The notes: a model not told the origin generated them from the sequence alone. A stretch of DNA of 64,000 nt from Heliocybe sulcata (GCA_004369045.1 ML213510.1:630406-694405); one strand, 5' to 3'; shown: positions 10,533 to 23,938, numbered from the stretch's first letter. Numbers and translations are program-made.

Positions 10533-13500
10533 TCACCAATACTCGGACGCTCTGTACGGTATTATGTCCACTTTAGAGCGAGCTTTTCTTTCCCTCTCCC
10601 AGGCTTCCACCCATCGATGCATGCGACCTCTTGATCGCTCGCTGCCAACGTTAACGGTGGCAATCATCTTACCCCAGTCAAATGACAGGGCAAAGCATGT
10701 AAGTTCAAAGAATGAACTATGCTCCGAATAAGGGACGCCGTAGAGCTGGCACGTGGATGTCGAATTTCGCATCGGAGACAAGTTCGCGTACGTGAATTCA
10801 CGTTGACGGGATTTGGCGAGTATGGTGGAGATGGACGGAAGCATATCTGTCCCGCTTGGCTGCGTAAATCTAACCACTTTTCAATATCCAACACGCAAGA
10901 AACTAAAGGCAGAACTCACGTCCAACCGGTAGGGCGGAAACCAACTGCTTTGGAGAAATGACCCTTGAAGCGTTCAACATACTCCTTCAGTCTGTCAGAA
11001 GTGATAACAGATAACGGGACGAGGTGGACAGCGGCCTCCAAAGGGTCCGACGTCAATAAAGCGTGCAACTCTGGGTCGCTCTGACATCGGAGAATAGCAA
11101 CTTTCCGTTTATCGCAGTAAACCTTAGAATTCAAGGTATGGGCGATAGCTGATTGAAACACTGGATGAATAACCCCTGGCATATGTCCGGAAAATTGACC
11201 GATAGCACACCTTTAACGATGCGCTCCTTGCCGATCGAATAAGTCCTTTCAGGAACGCGACAGTGAGGTTCAATCCCTATACCTTGCAAAACTGGATACC
11301 CAACATACCCTATCACAATGAGAATTTTGTTAGAAGACTCTATCTTGACAGCTGCATGGGCGACTGGTTTGTCTTGGGATGTTAACCAAGAAGTCACCGT
11401 ATGGCTCTGCCCCTTTGTGTCTGCTCCTTGACTGGACGTGGAGCGCCCGCTCACAATACGCCTGGCTAACTCGGCACAAGCTGAAATCACCAATGGTTGT
11501 GGTGGAAAGCAATACTAAACAAGGGACTTAGTCAGAACTACCCTTATTCTCATTCTCGCATCACCGAATATGACCTACCTTGGGGTCGAGATATGTAGTG
11601 TCAAGGTAGACATGATCAATTCTCTTGCCTTTGACGGCTGGGTGCAAGACGTGTTTCGGGGACGCGCGGAAGTCGCCACAGTGGAGGTAACGGAAGGTTC
11701 TCGACGAACCCACGTAAGGAGATTTGTAAGCACTATCACCAGCATTGACAGTCTGCGTGCCTTCGAAAAGGAATATGCATGACCCTGGACCTGGGTGGGT
11801 GACAAAACCAGGGTTAGGACGACATATCTCAGAGAAGAAGCTGGACGAACAATGATTGGCCTCTATAGGAGTAACTTGGACTCCACCAGTATTCGGTATG
11901 ACGGACGCGACGTCTAGCGGTAAGGGATGAACCCACTTCGGGTCCACATCCAACATATGGATGATGAGATTAGCGGTTCCTTCTGCATTCCACCCGGTTT
12001 AGCAACAAGAAGGTCTCATGGTAGCGCACTCACGGGAACAGTAGATCGGTCCGCTCTTCCAGTTAGACGACAGGTTAGTATAGTGGTCAGAGTGAGCGTG
12101 TCTACATGCAATGAGCAGTCCAATCCGAAATGTAGCATACCCATGCACGTACGTTAGGAAGTAAGCCTCAACACCCGGTATCGTTCCGTATCGGAAGGCG
12201 TCGACTGCGATGGGCATGCCCTGGAGAACTTTGTAGAACGGTGCTTTCCTCCGCCCGCCATTCTGCTTCGTAGGCCGGAAGTTACGGTCCTCAGCGATGG
12301 TTGCTTCTTTCCAGGCTTCGTTCTCCTTGTGAGATGACATCAGCACTGAAAATGCATTAGAGTTGGGCCTCGACAGAGAACTGTCTTTGGTAAGAAGCTT
12401 CGCATGACACGGGGACGACGGTCGAGGACCTTTGGGTGCCGCAGAATATTCGCAAGATGATGGTGCATCGATGCATTGGTTGACGTGATCCCGAACAGTC
12501 TAAAGGTCGGTATCATGAGGCTCATTCTCCGTGAGGGTTCATTCCACTCACCTGAAGCGAACAATCTGCAAACTGGATTGAGCATATCGGGCAGGCGTCG
12601 ACTACATCGTCCGGGATCTTGAAATCACCGATGTCAATCTCTTCCACATCGTCGGCTTCTGGATCCTGATCTACTTCGTCGTCACCGAGGCCCCATTCCT
12701 CATCCATGTCAGATTCTTCCGCAGGGACGTCGAGTTCGGGGTTCGAATAAAGCGAGCAATCCTCTTTAGTAGGACAGGAATGACCCATACAGGACTCCAT
12801 AGTCATTGACGGAGCGATTTGCTCCGCAGACGCAATTACGCCCATCATGCTTAGCTCTGCGGGCCCTTCCATGTCAGAAGGTGCAGGATTAATTGATGTC
12901 AATGATTGACAATTTGAAGAAGGATTAGAGGGTCGGAGGGGAGTTATGAGCATGCCACACGATGACTCTCCGATGGGACTATGTAATTGACAGCGGCTGT
13001 CTCCGCTGGACGAGTCTTGATCAGAGTGAGTTGGAGCGCAGAGAACTGTAGAGGGGGCGCCGAATGGTGATTCTGGGAGCCTCCCAGATGCCAAATGATC
13101 AAGGTGTTTCTCGCGCGCAGGCTGACCCTCGAGGCTCCGGCTGCAAGCGTTCGAAGGGCCGAGAAGACTGGTGGGTACGCCAAAGAACGAGTCCTCGGGC
13201 GCATTTGACGTAGCTGACTTGCTCGATGAAGGAGACGTACTCTCATGGTCTGGTTTGTTGGTAGTGTCCTCCACAAAACAGACGGAAGGCGATCTGGGCC
13301 GTTCACTGCCTATGCCGCCTGCAGCTCCTGTCCCTGATTCATGATGTTTCTGAACTCTCCAACTGGGCTTGTGCGCAGATAAGTCCTCTTCGGATTCTGA
13401 ATCTATCACGATGATTTCTTCGGGTAGGGGAAGCGCTCGCTGCTTTCCTTTGCCCATCGCCTTAGACGATTTCGACTTCAAGGGTGTCTTTCTTCCGTTG

Positions 13501-13586
13501 CCTGGTGTCAAGGACCGACCAAAAAAATGGTGCAAATTGGTCGACTGAGGCGAGCTATCCGTTCTTCTTCTCTTAGAGGGGCCCAT
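10533..13586 (-). CDS. PSO2: DNA interstrand-crosslink repair nuclease, SNM1/PSO2 family
   Basis: Metallo-beta-lactamase/beta-CASP 5' exonuclease that trims crosslinked DNA ends in the nucleus. I read about eight exons and roughly 885 residues. The first exon (from the ATG at 13584-13586) encodes a disordered N-terminus. It has a PIP-box-like STNLHHFF near residue 17 and a Cys pair (CPIC) at its end, the start of the small zinc finger found in this family. The catalytic part follows: THAHSDHY (the HxHxDH metal site), [31 protein letters not shown], then GWT and the C-terminal [11 protein letters not shown] typical of PSO2/SNM1A. Spliced joins such as [12 protein letters not shown] and VK|AIAHTL restore family sequence exactly, so the gene looks intact. 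It is divergent from the UFD4 gene across about 1 kb. Confidence 0.93.
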
Positions 13587-14613
13587 AGCATGTGTCCAGT
13601 CTCAGAGGTAGGGACTAGAGACAGATGGTTTCATTGCCAATTGCAGCCGAAACGCGGTTGTGGCGTGGGAGGAATTAAGTTTGTTGCGAGGCTAGCGCGT
13701 AGCCACATTATTGTGGCCACGACCACCAGCGTCTTAGGCATGACCAGCATCATGCCATACGAGGCGAGGCTCGCACATCGTACATCCATGACCTGGCTCT
13801 GGCTTGGCTGAAATGTGCTTACGGCGTGCTGCAGGACACGTTCAAGCGGCCACGAGTCTCTTGGCTTACCACCACAATGCCCCGCAAACTCGTTCCTCGA
13901 GAAGACATTGGCCACAGCAAACAGATCAACATCAGGGAATATCACTCGGAGAAGTTGATATCTTCAGGACCATCGTCGAGTAGTTCTTGGTGAGTTGCCA
14001 TTCTGGCGGCCTTACTGATCAAGATGTTCCCAGTCCATACGATGGGTGTTGTTCGTGGGATCGTCTGCTGCCATATCTTTGTTCAACGGAAGATGTCGGC
14101 CATCTTCTTCCTAGCCCCGCGGAACAAAAGGCACACAAGAGTACATGACGAAATCTTCCCAACTCGCCGCAGATAGAGATCCCCTTTTCTATCTAAAAGG
14201 AGCCGTCGTTGTTACAAGTTGCCCCCGGCGTGTCCGGTCGTATGTGGCTGCTCCGATGGCCTCGTGTGGAGGGTTCGGGAAGATTGCTCTTGCTGGATTT
14301 TGAAATTTGAAAACTGAAAGGGGCCCTGCGCGTATTCATAGATTGTTTTACCGTTCTTTATGCGTGAATCCGTCGTAGCCGTGTCTGCTGTGCGTTCTGT
14401 GGCACGCCCACCGCCACAAGCTTCGACAAATAGAGTACATGAATATGGTTATCCCTCCAGTCGGCGCGCATCTCCGCTCGAATCTCGTGGCCCTCAACCC
14501 TTACAACTGCCCGCATTTGTGCAGACGTCAGCGACAAGCACGACAGCTGGGCGCAGGCCGTACTTGTACTGGAAGTGCAATATCGCGTTCGGATGGCTGG
14601 CTGCATTCACTAA
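13587..14613. other. Intergenic stretch between PSO2 and UFD4
   Basis: This is the shared 5' region of two divergent genes. The frames inside (for example minus 13631-13945) open with GTG rather than ATG and show no family residues. I see no convincing gene. Confidence 0.4.
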
Positions 14614-17600
14614 ATGGACTTACAACCAACACAACATCAGGAAGCCATTAGCAGCGCCAGTTCATCGTCTCAGCCACAACTATCGTCTTCGCCATCCGAA
14701 GCTCCTCGAGGTGTGCGGTCCAGCGCCAGAGTCAAGGCCGCAAAACAGAAGGAGAAGGAGAACGGTAAGGAACGCGATTCTACCGAGCAATCTTCATCCA
14801 CTGCAGCGACATCCGAAGCCACTCGGGCCACGCGCGCGGGGAACAGCTCTTCTAAATTGAAGCGTGAGCGTAGCACAGGAAAGGGGAAAGCGAAGGAGTC
14901 TGCTGACGAAGCATCACGCGCAAGCAAGAGGTACGTCTTTGTGTCGCTGTTGTATTCCGCGCTGCTTTCTTGATTCTGACTACGCCCATGTGCGATCTCC
15001 ACAGACGTCGTGCTACATTCCCGACAACCAACCCATCACTGACCATCAACGAACCCGAGCGGGATATTAAGGGCAAAAAGCGAGCAGCTCCCGAAGGCCC
15101 AGAAGAAGACGTGCCATCACCTACAACAGTCTCCGCTCCTGTCAAACGCGTCCGAGGAGCTGCTAGTTCCTACTCATTGCGATCCAGAACCGATTCTACC
15201 ACTTCATTATCCGTCGAGATGCCCAAGAAGACAAAGTAAGTGTGGCGGGCTGCTCCGACGATCTGCTCTGACAGGCCTTTCTCCAGCAGGACTGCCTTGG
15301 CTAAGGGAAAGGCGCCCAGCAAGTCCAAAGCAATGGCTGCAGCAGGCCCTTCCCAAACCGAGGACGAAGATGTGGAGATGATGGATGTCGAGACTAAAGG
15401 CGAGAATGCGGAGTATGATGAACGTATGGACGAAGACCGCGATGAAGACGAGGAACATAACGATGATGATGAAAGTCACTGTGATCCGGATGGAGATGAA
15501 GAGCTTGGTGGTGACGAGAACGAAGGAGATCTTCCCAGGGACGGCAGTCATCTTCCTGCAGGTCTGGATGAGTCTGCTGCCATGGCCATCTTCGGTGACA
15601 TCAGGGGTTTGGGCTCCTACATGATGGGCCTGTCAACCCGTCTGAAGACTATGCTGAACAACATCAAGATGACAGCTGAGCCGACAACCCGCCTCGTAAC
15701 CCTGCAAGAGCTGAGTGAACTTCTGAGTATCAGCACCGAAGACACCCTGGCAGGCTTCCAGGTTGAGCAGTATGTGGCTGCCCTGGTCAGGATTTTGGGT
15801 GGTACAGGGAACGACGAAGAGGACGAAGACGGCAATGAGGACCACGACCAGGATGAAGATGCGGCCCTCGCAGCGGCGCTTGCGATGAGTGCTGGGGGTA
15901 CAGCATTCCAAGGGGACGAGAATCTCGAAGCGCAAGTGCTGGCTTGCAGATGCTTGGCCAATTTGATGGAAGCCTTACCGGGTGTCGCGCATACGGTTGT
16001 CTATCACGGCGCGATCCCGGTTCTCTGTAGCAAGCTGATCGAGATATCCTATATTGACCTTGCTGAGCAGACACTGAGCGTGAGTACGAACTTTACTAGC
16101 TCGTGAATGGCATGTCTAATTGAGATTTAGACTTTGGAGAAGATTTCTGAGGAATATCCAAGTTCAATAGTGCGAGAAGGCGGTTTGGCCGCACTCTTGA
16201 ACTACCTAGACTTCTTCTCTATCGCCGTCCAGAGAACAGCTTTGCAAGCAGCGTCAAACTGCTGCCGGAACATCTCTCCCGAGCACTTCCCTATGATCCG
16301 GGGCGTCTGGCCCATAATTCGCAATTGTCTCTCGTACTCCGATCAACGCCTGGTTGAGTTTGCGTGCCTTTGCGTTATTCGGGTCATCGATTCTTACTAC
16401 CGCTCGTTCCCTCACCACCTTGAGTCTTTGGTTGACAGTGACCTTATCAGGGCGGTAAACTTACTCCTACTTCCAGCCGGAGGTTCCCCTCTGATTGCTC
16501 CTAACACCTTCACTCTACTGCTTCGCGCTCTAGCAACTTCTGCAAGGTCAAGCCCGAAGATTTCCATAGCTTTATTAGAGGCCGATATTGTCGATACACT
16601 CTATCAAATCCTAACCGGCGTTCTCCCTTCTTCCCATGCCAGCGATGAGCAGGGTAATGCAAGCGGCGGCCAAGGACTCGGTGGAGGGGTAGCGGACATG
16701 ACTGTGATGGAGAACCTTGCGCATAGGCCGAAGGAACAGGTTGAGGAGGCTCTTAGCCTTGTATCCGAACTGATGCCGCCTTTGCCCAAAGGTACGTGAT
16801 ACGACCACGGGATTTCATTCGTTTAGACTCCATGTCTGATGCTGCCTCATATAGATGGTGTATTTGACCACAAAGGATATACCGAGAAATCATTAGCTAG
16901 GATGATCAAAGCTAAGGCTAAAGCTGAAAGAGCCGCTGCTCGCCAGGCTGCAGCAGCAGTCATGAACAGCATCGCGGGCTTCTCAACTCCTAGCGGATCG
17001 GCACCGGTCACGCCCGCCGCTGAAGAGACTGCGACTGGGGATGCGACTCCAATGGAAGTCCAAGACGCGGAGGAAGGTGGATCTGCTGTGCCACCGGCTA
17101 AGGACGCGGCCCCTGATCGTACCGAGCTTCTGCGCTCGAAGCCTGAAGTCGTCGGTCGATTCATGAGGCTCATTGTTCCTGTGCTAGTGGACATCTATGC
17201 TGCCAGTGTGAGCCCGTCCGTGCGTATCAAGACCTTGACGGGCCTGCTCAAGGCTGTCAGCTTCCTCGACGAGACGGAACTGAGGGCTGTCCTGACGGTA
17301 AGCACGCTTCTACTCAAGCAGGCTTACTTTACTAATTTAGTTAACTGTTAGTCTGTACCCATCGCTAGCTTCTCCTCGTCCATCCTCTCTGCTAGGGATC
17401 ACCCCACGCTGGTCATAGGAGCTCTACAGCTCATCGAACTGCTATTGATCAAGCTGCCTGGAGAATACCGGCCTGCTTTCCGGAGAGAGGGTGTCTTCCA
17501 TGAAATCGAGGCGCTTGCGTCACGCAACTTAGTGTCCCCTGCTAAGTCGAAGGAGAAGGAGAAGGAGAAGGAAACGAGCGAGGCGCCGGCACCAGTCGAG

Positions 17601-20600
17601 AACCCTCCACCACCGCCGATGCAGATGTCAGCCGCTTTGGTTTCGTCTATCCCTGGCTACAAGAGACTCTCGTCGTTGTCCTTGGATCCCGAGGATGCCA
17701 TAACTCTTCGAGCTCGAGTCATACGCTTCAAGCATCTCAGCCTGGGTCCCGACGAGCAGGGCGATAACGTACTCAAGAACCTTCGTCGCCTCGTGGACCG
17801 CATTTCGAGGAAGGATGCTTCGGAGGTAGAACTGTCTGCCGCTCTCGAAGAGCTCGCCAAGCTCTTTGTATCGCCTAGATCCTCGGTATCAAGCTTCGAG
17901 CTGCTTCAAAGTGGTGTAGTCGACGGCCTTCTGGCTTTTGCTACGGAGGAGGAGGGAAACAGTAAGTGCTTCATTATCGGTGGCTACACTTGTCTCTAAT
18001 CCGCGCAGGAGTGACCCCTGCCAAGCGACGTGAGTTCCTTTACAACGCGTTTTCGCTATCCAATAGCAAGGTCTCGTCTGCTTCATCTCCGTTTGCGGTC
18101 TTGGTGAAGAAACTGCAAGAATGTTTGACCAGGATGGAATCCTTCGAGGTTTCAACGGTTTCCCAGGGCATAGATGGTCAGTTGGTCATTCCCCGTGAAC
18201 GTGCCTTGTTAGTAAATGTTTTTTGCACAGACTCCAAGCGGAGTTCTCCATCTCTTCTGGCTCGGCAGTTGCGCCTTCGTCTTGTGGCAGCAGATGACTC
18301 GGACATTCCGCGTAACCTCAACAATATTGTAGTCTCCATTCATGCAATCGCAACGTTCCAAGCATTGCACGACTACCTTCGCCCCCGTGTTGCTGGTATA
18401 ATGGGAGGCAGCTCTCGGTTATCGGGTATGCTGGCAGCCTTGGCAGCTTCAGGTCTATCGCCTGGCTTTACCGGGCGTGCGCTAGGAGAACCGAGGACTC
18501 CTCAACCTGCGGAGGCCTCATCCATTTCTACGTCCAATGCTCAGCCCGGTTCTTCGACAGGACAGCAGGCTAGTGAAAGCACAGTAGCTCGCCGACGCAG
18601 CCTGCGCCTAAGCGCCAAGAAACAGGGAGGTCCTACAGCTGAAGCAGGTGCTCTAGACGCCGCTTCGGATGCAGGCGTTGCGGAATCTACCGCACCCTCC
18701 GAGCCGCCTGTATCCGTCGCGTCTGCAACGGCTGCATCTTCTACAGGAGAACCAGCGCCCAGCGACACACTCGTGAACGAGGAAGAGGAGTTCGCCGCTG
18801 ATTTCACAGATGAGGAAGTTGACGCAGAAGTATTCGATGAGGAGATGGACCAAGATCATACTGGAGCGGAAGAGAAGACCGTGACCTTGTCCGTTGTCGC
18901 CGATGGTTCCAAAATTGAGGCCCAGACTCCAGAAGGCACTCGAATCTCCACGCCCAATCCAGCCAAGGATAACAATTCTGGGTCGACGGCAAAATATCTT
19001 CCTCCTAGCACAAGATCCTATGCCGCTGCGTTGAAAGCCAAGCCTACCGATTGGCATCTGGAATTCGCCATGGACGATCATCCTCTTCCCCTTGACATGA
19101 CGATTTACGGTGCGATTCATCAGCACGAAGCTCGCAAGAAGTCTGGCTCTGCGGTGCCTCTCAGTATGGTATGGCAAGGCGTATATACTGTGAAGTTTAA
19201 GAAGGTCCCTGGGCCAGCATCATCGCCAGAGTCCCGAGGGGATGGTGATATGCCATCGAAAGGTCGTTCATCCAGCCCCACATTGTCTTCACTCCCCGAA
19301 GCTGCGTCCCACACCAAGATTTTGAAACTGCTGCGTGTGCTTCACCAGCTCAATGCGGCTGAAGTTGAGCGTTCCAGGTATGACAGTCCCCGCCGCTGTC
19401 TCCCTGAGTCGTCGTTCGTCAACAACAAGCTCTCGGCGAAGTTGACTCGCCAGCTCGAAGAGCCTATGATCGTTGCAAGCTCCTGCTTACCCGACTGGGC
19501 CCTCGATCTACCCGTGCATTTCCCGTTCCTTTTCCCCTTCGCCACTCGTTATAACTTCCTTCAATCGACCTCCTTCGGCTATGCCCGGCTCATACTGAAG
19601 TGGCAGACTCAACAAAGCCGTAGTCAGGACAGCTCTAGGAGAGACGATAGCATCGCGTTCTTGGGGAGACTGCAGCGCCAAAAAGTCAGGATATCACGCA
19701 AGCACATCTTGGAATCGGCGGTGAAGGTTTTCGAGTTATACGGCTCCTCTTCGTCCATCTTGGAAGTCGAGTACTTTGAGGAAGTCGGAACAGGGCTTGG
19801 ACCAACTCTGGAGTTCTATTCGCTCGTCTCCAGAGAATTCGCTAGACGAGACCTCAAGATTTGGCGGGACGAGGATCAGTCAAATCCGGGTACATATGTG
19901 CATCACCCGAGCGGTCTGTTCCCAGCGCCAATTAGTCCCGAGGATATTGCCAATGACGGCGGACAGTATGTATATGACTGTCTTTCTTATCATCTATGCT
20001 AACTCGCGTAAAGGAAACGCACGCATATTTTCCGAGTGATCGGACAGTTTGTAGCCAAGGCGATGCTGGACTCTCGCATCATTGACCTCTCATTCAATAA
20101 GATCTTCATCAAGCTCGTTCTTGGGGAGCAGGTGCCTATGACGATCGAGACCTTGAAGGTGCGGTTTACTAAAGTGACTGCAAATCAGGCGACTGACCAT
20201 GCATCCTTAGCATGTCGATGTTGGGATGGCCAAGTCATTAATTAAGCTTCGCAGCCTGGCTGCGGGCACAGGCAACAAGGTGCGCCGTCTGATGCTTGTC
20301 CAATTGATGCCTATATAACCGTCCATCTTCATGTATGCAGAAACTGGTGGAAGAGTCGGTTAGTGTGGAGGACCTCGCATTGGATTTCACTGTCCCGGGT
20401 TACGACATCGAATTACGCGTAAGTGCAGTATTCAATGTCAGCTATCACCTGCCAACTTCTGGTTTGTAGCCTGGAGGAAGAGACGTCGCAGTCACTTCGG
20501 ATAATGTCGAAGAATATATAGCGGATGTCATTGATGCCATCATCGGTAAAGGCGTGGCACCGCAGGCCAAGGCATTGCGCGAAGGCTTCTCCAAGGTGTT

Positions 20601-21136
20601 CCCGATATCAGACTTGCAAGCGTTCTCTGCCGACGAGTTGGTGATGCTCTTTGGGAACTCTGACGAGGACTGGAGCATCGAAAGTAAGCAATCCTCTCTC
20701 CTTTTCCGTAAACTGAGCTAACGCAGTCTGCAGCTTTGAGTGAGGCGCTGAAGGCTGACCATGGCTTCAACGTCGAGAGTCGTGCTATACGCAACTTGCT
20801 TGAGATCGTGTCCGAGTTCGATGTATCCACTCGGAGAGAGTATCTCCAGTTCATCACTGGTAGTCCTAAGTTACCGATTGGAGGTGAGACTGTTTGTTGG
20901 GTCGATGTTCGTTGCACGTGCTCACCGTTTATCGCTCAGGGTTCCGTGGCCTCAATCCACCTTTGACGGTAGTGAGGAAGCCGCACGAGGCACCTCTGAC
21001 TGCCGACGACTACCTCCCGAGTGTCATGACGTGCGTGAATTATCTCAAGCTGCCGGACTATACGACCAAGGAAGTTATGCGAGAGAAGTTGCTTGTCGCT
21101 ATGAGAGAGGGAGTGGGGAGTTTCCACCTATCATAA
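14614..21136 (+). CDS. UFD4: HECT-type E3 ubiquitin ligase, UFD4/TRIP12 family
   Basis: Attaches ubiquitin to substrates of the ubiquitin-fusion-degradation pathway. About 15 short introns interrupt a protein of roughly 1,900 residues. The ATG at 14614 (MDLQPTQHQ) opens a Ser/Lys-rich N-terminus with basic nuclear-signal-like clusters and a long Asp/Glu-rich tract near 15360-15500. An armadillo-like helical block follows (about 15560-17400, with [17 protein letters not shown] and [11 protein letters not shown]). A disordered acidic middle (about 18500-18950) precedes the C-terminal HECT domain (about 19680-21136), with [24 protein letters not shown] and [14 protein letters not shown]. The catalytic cysteine lies in [12 protein letters not shown] (codon at 21032-21034), and the protein ends 34 residues later in SFHLS. 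The gene looks whole. Exon joins in the 20160-20470 region were read only approximately. Confidence 0.93.
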
Positions 21137-21356
21137 GTAATATGTTCTAAGCATCGGTTATGCTCTTGTACACTTGTCTCGCTAGTCTATGCGTCACTAG
21201 GTCTGCTCACATGTGCTTTTATCGTCATGTTTATTAGAATGCAATCTCCGTAGGCATTATTGACAAGAACTCTGTATACTCCTTTGTGAGACACCATTAT
21301 TTGGACATTTATGCATTTCCCTTATACCGTGAAATCCCTATGAAACCACAAACAGT

Positions 21357-22793
21357 TCAGGCCTTCAGTGCAGCCAGACACCTTGCATTCTCCTCTAGCT
21401 TTCCGATGAATGCTTCCATCAACGCTGACTCTGCTGAGCTCTCTCCCCAATTAACGGCAATAGTCAGGCTCCCATCTCCGCCCCCCATGACGCAGATTTT
21501 CACGGGATCGCCGGTGACAGTGTCCTCCTGCGTGAAAGCCGCCTCAGCGACCTCCCAATTCGGCTTGAGCGAATCTTGAGGAGACGGGGACCTAGGCCAC
21601 GCGCCGACGTTGACGAGGGACAGCCCGCTCCCGCGCGGCTTGCCAAGCTGAGATTTGAAGTACCCGGTGAACCCGCCGACGAGGGGGGCGAAACGGAGGT
21701 TGGCGATTATCTTGAGGGAGTTTTGGCGCTGGGTGCGGAGGGTGTCTGAGGCTTTGGTGGCCTCGGCCCAGAAGGCGTCGTTGGGCAGGGGTGTGCTGGG
21801 CGGAGGGAGGTGGGCGAGGATGGTATGCGCGGAGGCCTGGTCGCACATGCGGTTCTCTGGGATGCCTGTGAGGGGGCGGAGGGACATGGGGATGGAGACC
21901 AGTACGGAGTTGTACTTTGGATTGGCGCCTTGGGCGAGGACTTGGGAGAGGGAGTGGACGGAGAGGGCGAAGAGGGTGCCGGTGAGGGTGGATTTGTGCT
22001 GCTTTGATAGGGCGAGAAGGGAGGTGGCTTCGGAGGGGGTGATGGAGATGAGGCGGACGTAGTTTCTGAAGCGTTTGGTGGTGGGGATGCTGGCTGTGAC
22101 TGGGAGGGCTGTCCAGGGCGTGTCTCCCGAGGGGCGCGACCCGGAGAGTACGCCGAGAAGGGATTTGACGGATAGGGTGACTTTGGTGCATTTCTCGACT
22201 GGGGGAGTCATGTTGATTTGGATAGGGACCTCGACAAGCGCATCAGTTTCTTTGGTGTCAGATAGAGGCATGGTTTGCAGAGCTTGGAGAAGAGAGATAT
22301 GGAAGGCTCTCCCGCTCATGCCGTCGCCGATGGCGTGGTGGTAGGCGAATATGACCGTGTTGTCCGGCAGGACAGTCAGTCTCCAGAGAGGTTTCTCTGT
22401 CGAGCGGAAGTCGAAGCCATAGGAGGTCTGGTGCTCCAGCTCCTCCTGGAGCGAGCCGGAGGTGGCCTTGAATTCGACGGCCTTGTCGAGGTTGATGGTA
22501 GGCAGCCGTATGAACTTGGGCTTCCTGAATGGAGAGGGAGAGTATTCGATGCGCACGCATAGGGCTCCCTCGGTTTCGATGAGCTTGCGCAAGGCGGGGT
22601 ATAAGATTGATGGAGTCAATTTGGAGGAGGAATCTGCTGTCGAGACGTAGCGAGCGGATACGAGGACGCAGGTGTCCAAACCCAGAGCAACCCGGGTTAC
22701 ATGGTACCTTTCAAGGAGACCTGCATATGGATTTTTGTCAGTTGGGAGATCTTTCGAATTAAGGAGGATGTTTACCGGCTGTCCTAACGACAT
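21357..22793 (-). CDS. Alcohol acetyltransferase-like / condensation-fold acyltransferase
   Basis: An intronless 478-residue protein of the chloramphenicol-acetyltransferase fold. The first in-frame ATG is at 22791-22793 (MSLGQPVNILLN); a few more open codons lie upstream but begin with GTG. The active-site motif HHxxxDG is present (AYHHAIGDGMSGRAFH, about residue 165). The C-terminal part has TIAVNWGESSAES where the family's second conserved motif lies. Family members transfer acetyl or other acyl groups from CoA to alcohols or sterols, or act in lipid or ester formation. The acceptor here cannot be told. There is no signal peptide or membrane segment. It is convergent with UFD4, 220 bp between stops. 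Confidence 0.8.
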   Translation of the reverse strand: MSLGQPVNILLNSKDLPTDKNPYAGLLERYHVTRVALGLDTCVLVSARYVSTADSSSKLTPSILYPALRKLIETEGALCVRIEYSPSPFRKPKFIRLPTINLDKAVEFKATSGSLQEELEHQTSYGFDFRSTEKPLWRLTVLPDNTVIFAYHHAIGDGMSGRAFHISLLQALQTMPLSDTKETDALVEVPIQINMTPPVEKCTKVTLSVKSLLGVLSGSRPSGDTPWTALPVTASIPTTKRFRNYVRLISITPSEATSLLALSKQHKSTLTGTLFALSVHSLSQVLAQGANPKYNSVLVSIPMSLRPLTGIPENRMCDQASAHTILAHLPPPSTPLPNDAFWAEATKASDTLRTQRQNSLKIIANLRFAPLVGGFTGYFKSQLGKPRGSGLSLVNVGAWPRSPSPQDSLKPNWEVAEAAFTQEDTVTGDPVKICVMGGGDGSLTIAVNWGESSAESALMEAFIGKLEENARCLAALKA

Positions 22794-23136
22794 GATTCTT
22801 GGATGATTTAGACATATATTCACCTGGGATTAATTTCGAGGAATAAAGGAGTGAGGCGGCCTTACCGTCACAAAGTCGCGAGATTATATATTATCATAAG
22901 TGGGTCTGCGGAGGGTTTGTCAGACAGATGAGCAAAGCGATCGAAGAATCCTCCGACAGTTCTTCCTAACTGCGGCTTCTCACCGAATCACCGATGTTCC
23001 TGGAGGCTGTGCAGCTCTCCTTAGTCCTTTCCGCTCACCAAATACGTCCCGTCGCCGTCTTCATGATGTTGCTGCTGTAAGGGATCGCCTGTAGACCGAT
23101 ATGAGTAGAATTTTGTAACACACCGTTACACCCTTT
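22794..23136. other. Intergenic sequence upstream of the acyltransferase
   Basis: Probably the acyltransferase promoter, with AT-rich sequence near 22880-22900. No gene is seen before the CACTA-like element that starts at 23137. Confidence 0.4.
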
Positions 23137-23938
23137 CACAGCGGGAGTTGCACCATTTTGAGCGTTGCAATATGTTGGTCGAAATAGATTACACCTGGTA
23201 AATATATAGGATTAGCTTTTGACGGCAGCCAATATAATTACTGACAAGGTGATGCCGATGCATAGCAATTTATTTTATTAGATACAACATTGTAGTGACA
23301 TTCAATATGCGATATTTTGACGATATCAATATGTCTTGCAAAATATCACATTGGGCTCATGCTGGGGGAGGATTGCCGAATCTAACATTGAGGGAACGAG
23401 AATATGCGGTAAAAAAGATCATATTTCACAACATCAAAAAAGGAAGATAAAACTAAAATATAGAAATATATTTGCACTGATCTGAAAGCTAATACCGGAA
23501 GTAAAGCTATAGCCGAACGTCTAAAGGTATTTCCCGGCTGGGCCAATACCTTTTGCAAGGTTGCGAAATATAAAATTTTATAACCATTTCGGGCAGTGTT
23601 TGCAGCTGATATTATGTATCTTGTAGTATTTATTGAATTATTGTCCACGTAAAAAGATCTATCGAGTAACATTTAGGGAACTCCCAAAATCCAAAATTTT
23701 GTCATGTCCTAAATTGATTGCAGAGGAAGATATATTATCGGCATTATGCATGGCATTTTTATCTCTTCTATACAATCTTGCCAAAGGAATTACAATAGAT
23801 AATATATGTAGGAAGCTATGAAGGATTTCGAGAATAATAAGTTTTGCAGGTTACGGAATCAATTACAAAATTAAATATATTTAATTTCCATTTCGACTAA
23901 CATATCGTAACGCCCGAAATGGTGCAACTCCCGCTGTG
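23137..23938. mobile_element. CACTA-like non-autonomous DNA transposon, copy 1 (802 bp)
   Basis: It begins CACAGCGGGAGTTGCACCAT and ends with the inverted complement ATGGTGCAACTCCCGCTGTG. The bordering triplets are both TTT (23134-23136 and 23939-23941). A CAC...GTG end with a 3-bp target duplication is the signature of the EnSpm/CACTA superfamily and relatives. Similarity continues inward (ATATGTTGGTCGAAAT against the inverted ATTTCGACTAACATAT). No transposase is readable, and the interior is AT-rich and non-coding. A second copy lies at 46905-48111. At 23523-23553 there is a short hairpin (AAAGGTATT...AATACCTTT) where copy 2 holds a 433-bp insert. Confidence 0.85.

Noticed and set aside
11255-11300. 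GGTTCAATCCC, resembling a tRNA B box
   Set aside because: It lies on the plus strand inside an intron of PSO2 (minus). No A box or cloverleaf arms can be paired around it.
13631-13945. 104-codon minus-strand frame upstream of PSO2 with a hydrophobic stretch
   Set aside because: It opens with GTG, has no family residues and sits in a divergent promoter region.
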